A stretch of DNA of 44,348 bases from Bacteroidales bacterium (GTDB lineage: Bacteria; Bacteroidota; Bacteroidia; Bacteroidales; UBA3824): assembly GCA_017417315.1 (NCBI GenBank), contig JAFPZK010000069.1, forward strand, positions 1 to 44,348. The letters run 5' to 3'. This document shows, in pieces, positions 40,794 through 44,348 of this stretch (positions within the stretch are counted from its first letter, which is position 1; every line of letters begins with the position of its first letter). Below the pieces are notes generated by a model, which was not told the origin of the DNA, searched no databases, and worked only from the letters and a program-made list of their open reading frames with translations. A program made the translations under genes and the position numbers.

Positions 40794-43103
40794 ATGGCAC
40801 AGACAAAAATAGAAATGCTTTTGGCATTAAAAGACCGTTATTCAGCCGTTCTTAAACGTGCCGATAACAACACGGAAACTACAACGCAAAAAATGAAGCG
40901 GAAATTTTCGGAGATTAACGACAGGTTTAAGGAAGTCTCTAACAGTATTAAAACAAATACCACAGCCGCGTTTTCGGATATACGCCGTCAAATCTCTGAC
41001 CCGTCGTATCGACGTGCAAGTATGCTTATGGCTATGCACGAACTAAAAGGCAAAATCGACAACGTTAAAACCTCGATAAAAAACGCCTTTGCCGAACTGC
41101 GCTCTAATGTGCCGCTGCTTGACAATGCAATCAACCTGTTTAAAAATCCGATAACGCTCGGTGTTTCGGGTCTTGTAGGAGTTGGAATGCAGATAAAGAA
41201 CGCCGCAGACCTCGCAATGAACTGGCAAAAAGGCATGGCGGAAATCAACGTTACGGCAGGTCTTTCACAAAAGGAACTTGACGGACTAAGTAAAAAAATG
41301 CTTGAAATCGGTTCTCAGAACGTAGCACCATTGGAGGAAGTTCCGGCGGCGTTCAATAAGATTATTTCGGCAGGTCTTGACGCTCAGACCGCTTTAAAAT
41401 CGTTAGACCCGACTTTGAAAGCGGCAAAAGCCGGTTTTGTAGACATTGAAACAGTTGCCAAAGCCGGTGTTAATGTGATGAATAGTGCCGGTGTAACTGA
41501 TATTGTAGACAAAAATGGCAAAGTGTTAAAATCAGCAATAGAACAAGTTTATGACACGTTGTTTGCCACTATGCAAAAAGGAGCGGCAAGCATGGGCGAA
41601 ATTGCGGCATATCTGCCAACTATCGTTCCAACGGCAAAGAACGCCGGCATATCGCTTGACCAAGCCTCAGGCGCATTTGCTTTTATGACGGCTCAGGGTG
41701 TAAATGCGGCTTCGGCGGCAACACTATTGAACGGTGCTTTTAATTCGCTCTCTAACCCTAAACTTTTGAGTAATTTTAAGGCAATAGGAGTTTCTATTTA
41801 CGATTCACAAGGCAACATGCGCAAAATGCCTGACATTGTAAACGACCTTGCGAAATCGCTCTCAGGATTATCCGACAAACAGAAAGCCGCAAAGTTATCA
41901 TCTTTGGGACTTGACCAGACCTCAGCACAGGCGTTTGCCGTAATGACACAAAGCGTTGATAAGTTTAAGGATACGTTAGACAGCACGGCTAATTCTGCCG
42001 GAGCATTAGGAGCGGCATATAAGAGTTCTATGACCGCCAAAGATTCATGGGGTATTGCAATAAACAACTTGAAAGTTTTTGCAATAAAAGTAGGACAAGC
42101 ATTTATTCCTGTAATCACAAAATTAGGCGAATGGGCTGCGAAGATAACAGGCGGCATTATCCCTGCAATCAATAGTGTTAAAGAGTTTTTGGCGGATTGG
42201 TCGCCGGTGATTTTGGGTGTTGCTGCTGCGTTTTTGGTGCTTAACGCCAACACAATAGCGGCAAGTGCGGCAATGGCTTGGCATTCAGTGGTAACAGGTA
42301 TCGCAGCGGCTAAACAATGGATTCTTAATGTTGCGATGTCAGCAAACCCTATCGGATTGATAATTGTCGGAATCGGCATTTTAATAGGTGCTATCGTTAT
42401 GCTTTGCCGCAAATACGAGGGCTGGACTACCGTTTGGAACTTTACCAAAACATTGCTCGTTAATTCGTTTTGGCAGTTTGTTGACGATTGGAAAGAGGGT
42501 TTTAACGCTATTTGGTATTATATCCAATTGTTTTGGCTCAACATAAAATCATTCGGACAATACATAACGCAGTTGTTTTCTAACATCGGACAGGCGATAA
42601 AACTTGCATTAACAGGGAATTTCAGTGAGGCAAAAGACATCTTGACAAGCGAAATTCATACCGATGCAGAAGGCGAAATTGAACGTTTGAAAAAAGAGCG
42701 AGAACAACAAAAAACGCAATACGCCACCGAGACAAAACAACGGATGGACGAAATCAAGTTATCATGGGATAATGTCCATTTAACCAAGAAAGATGAACCA
42801 GCAAAGGAGTCAAACCCGTTGGCAAATTTGATTGGTGGCGGCTCTGATGAAAGCGCAGACGGCGGAATTGTTCCCGGCTCGGGCGGCGGTTCTAATAGTA
42901 ATTCGGGCGTAGGTTCTGCTGATGCGGTGGCAGGCAGTGCAAAACAAATCCGCAATATCACCGTCAATATTGATGCTTTTAACAAGGGCGGAATTAATAC
43001 CGGAAATACTCAGGGCTTAAACGGTAAATCAGCCGCCGACATCGACGAATGGTTTACGCAAATGCTTTTACGCACGATTAGAAATCTTGAAATGAGTTAT
43101 TAA
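40794..43103 (+). CDS. Tail tape measure protein (TP901-like core)
   Basis: The 769-residue protein is the longest of the phage block. The N-terminus is helical; the core (about 135-400) has the TP901 tape-measure pattern (WQKGMAEINVTAGLS, GSQNVAPLEEVPAAFNKIISAG, AGISLDQASGAFAFMTAQG as separate short stretches). Three or more hydrophobic helices (about 455-540) can insert in the host membrane, and a Gly/Ser-rich linker lies before the C-terminus. It sets tail length and probably forms the DNA channel. It is placed on the plus strand, away from the tube and chaperone genes it must work with. Confidence 0.88.
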   Translation: MAQTKIEMLLALKDRYSAVLKRADNNTETTTQKMKRKFSEINDRFKEVSNSIKTNTTAAFSDIRRQISDPSYRRASMLMAMHELKGKIDNVKTSIKNAFAELRSNVPLLDNAINLFKNPITLGVSGLVGVGMQIKNAADLAMNWQKGMAEINVTAGLSQKELDGLSKKMLEIGSQNVAPLEEVPAAFNKIISAGLDAQTALKSLDPTLKAAKAGFVDIETVAKAGVNVMNSAGVTDIVDKNGKVLKSAIEQVYDTLFATMQKGAASMGEIAAYLPTIVPTAKNAGISLDQASGAFAFMTAQGVNAASAATLLNGAFNSLSNPKLLSNFKAIGVSIYDSQGNMRKMPDIVNDLAKSLSGLSDKQKAAKLSSLGLDQTSAQAFAVMTQSVDKFKDTLDSTANSAGALGAAYKSSMTAKDSWGIAINNLKVFAIKVGQAFIPVITKLGEWAAKITGGIIPAINSVKEFLADWSPVILGVAAAFLVLNANTIAASAAMAWHSVVTGIAAAKQWILNVAMSANPIGLIIVGIGILIGAIVMLCRKYEGWTTVWNFTKTLLVNSFWQFVDDWKEGFNAIWYYIQLFWLNIKSFGQYITQLFSNIGQAIKLALTGNFSEAKDILTSEIHTDAEGEIERLKKEREQQKTQYATETKQRMDEIKLSWDNVHLTKKDEPAKESNPLANLIGGGSDESADGGIVPGSGGGSNSNSGVGSADAVAGSAKQIRNITVNIDAFNKGGINTGNTQGLNGKSAADIDEWFTQMLLRTIRNLEMSY

Positions 43104-43104
43104 A

Positions 43105-43575
43105 ATGTCAGAATTGAAAGGAATAGAACTTGCCTTTGCTAAGGCGTTTAGGGAACTGCCGGAACAAATCGGCATGTTGGCGGTGAATTTTGCCAAACAG
43201 AGGTTCGTAGAGCAAAACTGGCTTTACACCTCGCCTCAGCCGTGGAAAGAGCGTAAACGAAACCGGCGCGGCGGCGAGGCACGGCAAAAGGGTGCGGTTC
43301 TTGTGGATAGCGGACGGCTCAAACGGTCAATCCGCATAATCAGTACAACGCCGCTTTCAGTTACCATCGGCACGGATGTCCCGTATGCGCAGATTCATAA
43401 CGACGGTTTCAGCGGTGTGCAAAGCGTTAAGGCGCATACACGCAAAGGCAAAAACGTCAGGGCGCACCGCCGCAAAATGAAAATGCCGAAACGAAAGTTT
43501 ATCGGTAATAGTGCGGCTCTGATGCTTGAAATAGAAAAGTTTATCATAGAACAAATTAACGGCGTATTAAAATGA
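43105..43575 (+). CDS. Phage virion morphogenesis protein, Mu gpG-like
   Basis: The 156-residue basic protein matches the gpG/tail completion family (Mu gp31): a helical start (FAKQRFVEQNWLYTSPQPWK), then VLVDSGRLKRSIRI (about 67-80), YAQIHNDGF (93-101) and a basic segment AHRRKMKMPKRKFIG. It helps complete the head-tail joint. It follows the tape measure gene by one base and overlaps the next gene by 4. Confidence 0.85.
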   Translation: MSELKGIELAFAKAFRELPEQIGMLAVNFAKQRFVEQNWLYTSPQPWKERKRNRRGGEARQKGAVLVDSGRLKRSIRIISTTPLSVTIGTDVPYAQIHNDGFSGVQSVKAHTRKGKNVRAHRRKMKMPKRKFIGNSAALMLEIEKFIIEQINGVLK

Positions 43576-44084
43576 AAAGAGTTTATAACGCAATAATGTC
43601 CGCATTGCAGAAAAAAGCGGCACAATTTAAGGTTTTGGGTGTTAATCCGCCTGAAACTTTTGACATTCATCTTGGTCAGGAAAATAATCCCGAAGATTTT
43701 GAGTTTGCCTTACCTGCTATCTTTTACGATTATTCTTTGGATATTGTCGGAGGTTTTGTGTATGTATACCTTTATATTATACAAGATTATGGCGAGGATA
43801 CAGAAAACTTTGCTACTAACCGCGACAATGGAATCCGTTTCCTTGATTTTATAACGGCTGTTAAACGGTGTTTAAACAATGTTAGAACAACAAATAAAGC
43901 ATACGGCAAACTTGAACTCTATCAAGAACAACCACAGCAAAATCTTGATTTTTATTGTCATTTGCTTACATTGCGCTGCACCTACAATGCCGACAATGAT
44001 ACCGACCTAAACGACGAGGTAGCAGCAGAACAATTTACAATAGAATTAAAGAAAGGACGGCTAAGAAATACGATAGACGATTAA
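43572..44084 (+). CDS. Tail completion/terminator candidate, unknown family
   Basis: The 170-residue acidic protein starts 4 bases before the end of the gpG-like gene. Its alternation of helices and strands (AIFYDYSLDIVGGFVYVYLY, DNGIRFLDFITAVKRCLN, NLDFYCHLLTLRCTY) is like tail terminator proteins, and its position fits Mu gp37-type genes. No diagnostic motif is known to me, so the call is positional. A strong terminator follows. Confidence 0.55.
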   Translation: MKRVYNAIMSALQKKAAQFKVLGVNPPETFDIHLGQENNPEDFEFALPAIFYDYSLDIVGGFVYVYLYIIQDYGEDTENFATNRDNGIRFLDFITAVKRCLNNVRTTNKAYGKLELYQEQPQQNLDFYCHLLTLRCTYNADNDTDLNDEVAAEQFTIELKKGRLRNTIDD

Positions 44085-44103
44085 AAGGGAAAAAAGGTTT
44101 TTT

Positions 44104-44149
44104 AAAAGAGCGACAACTGCAATGGATATTTGTAATTGTCGCTTTTTTT
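44104..44149 (+). terminator. Terminator after the plus-strand phage block
   Basis: GCGACAA (44110-44116) and TTGTCGC (44136-44142) pair and are followed by seven T. It closes the block ending at 44084. Confidence 0.85.
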
Positions 44150-44217
44150 ATTTACAATTTTAAGGTAATAGAAAAAAGTACGCTGAGAAATGCCAAACTC
44201 TTTTAAGTAAAGAAATC

Positions 44218-44248
44218 CTAAAACTGAGCACTATATACCCAGTTTTAG
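44218..44248. repeat. 9-bp inverted repeat at the end of the right-edge gene
   Basis: CTAAAACTG (44218-44226) and CAGTTTTAG (44240-44248) are perfect inverted repeats enclosing the stop codon (44231-44233) of the right-edge minus gene. It may be a weak terminator; the T run is poor. Confidence 0.5.
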
Positions 44249-44348
44249 CATAATATCTTCTATGTAAGCAAGCCTCTTGCAAGGTTTCCATTTTCTGTCC
44301 TCACCGGCTCTTACCATTTTGTATTTAGACAAGAATCTCATCATTTCT
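44231..44348 (-). CDS. Partial gene at right edge, C-terminal 38 residues
   Basis: A minus-strand frame enters from the edge and ends at TAG 44231-44233. Its basic end reads MRFLSKYKMVRAGEDRKW and then ...IEDIMLKLGI. The family cannot be told from so little; since the phage block continues here, it may be an early or regulatory gene of the Mu-like element. Confidence 0.5.
   Translation of the reverse strand, partial: EMMRFLSKYKMVRAGEDRKWKPCKRLAYIEDIMLKLGI

Larger units (their letters stand above)
21875..44348. mobile_element. Mu-like contractile-tail prophage (structural half; right part outside window)
   Basis: Hallmark genes are terminase, DUF935-type portal, MuF, gp36-like, protease, capsid, sheath, tube, chaperone, hub, spike, gp25, baseplate J-like, fibres, tape measure and gpG-like. 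Together they define a Mu-type head and a contractile tail. No transposase, integrase or lysis enzyme lies in the window. The left border is probably between 21783 and 21875; the right border is not reached. No target duplication could be tested because only one end is present. Confidence 0.85.

Noticed and set aside
1..44348. tRNA or rRNA genes, including a tRNA attachment site for the prophage
   Set aside because: No cloverleaf with a T-loop GGTTCGAATCC-type segment or rRNA-like stretch was recognised by eye on either strand.

Overview
The window looks like a chromosome segment of an AT-leaning Bacteroidota, most likely a plant-fibre-degrading Bacteroidales. The grounds are promoters of the Bacteroidetes type (TTTG, a 19-20 nt spacer, TAnnTTTG) in front of many genes, almost no Shine-Dalgarno sites, signal peptides ending in Ala-Gln, a BspA-like protein with a type IX secretion (T9SS) sorting tail, and glycosidase families typical of this phylum. 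No rRNA or tRNA gene was recognised and no CRISPR array is present.

Left part (1-16.4 kb). A partial AAA-ATPase/nuclease-like gene is divergent from a secreted papain-fold (C1B) peptidase, followed by a membrane coiled-coil protein. Then comes a minus-strand hemicellulose side-chain locus: GH67 alpha-glucuronidase, an inserted ATPase/DUF234-type gene, GH35 beta-galactosidase, GH31 alpha-xylosidase, GH115 alpha-glucuronidase, a GPH-family sugar symporter and GH51 arabinofuranosidase. All glycosidases carry signal peptides, so a periplasmic trimming line is likely: arabinose, glucuronate, xylose and galactose decorations are removed and the sugars enter through the symporter. No SusC/SusD pair, endo-xylanase or regulator is in the window.

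Middle (16.6-21.8 kb). A two-gene plus-strand unit (peptidoglycan-binding repeats; secreted coiled-coil protein), a large BspA-like adhesin with Ig-like repeats, then about 1.1 kb of small ORFs, a frameshifted lipoprotein and the stump of a TPR-type lipoprotein.

Right part (21.9-44.3 kb). A Mu-like contractile-tailed prophage with two divergent structural blocks. The minus block runs protease/scaffold, major capsid, sheath, tube, tail-assembly chaperone with a -1 frameshift signal, DUF6046-like protein, hub, spike, gp25, LysM-like, baseplate J-like and fibres. The plus block runs small and large terminase, gp36-like, portal, MuF head protein, then a KilA-N control gene (minus), a fibre-like protein, holin candidate, tape measure, virion morphogenesis and a tail-completion candidate. 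Transposase and early genes are not in the window and probably lie beyond its right edge.

The most unusual signals are: (1) a textbook -1 frameshift cassette (A_AAT_TTT, 5-nt spacer, stem-loop) at the portal stop codon that would fuse portal to MuF; (2) an AT-rich GNAT-type cargo domain on the MuF C-terminus, facing a 48-codon convergent gene with its own strong promoter, which resembles a phage-carried effector/immunity pair; (3) a secreted-protein cargo gene (moron) with a perfect host promoter inside the tail block; (4) a promoter/operator unit of about 36 bp shared by the C1B peptidase and the ATPase inserted in the glycosidase locus.
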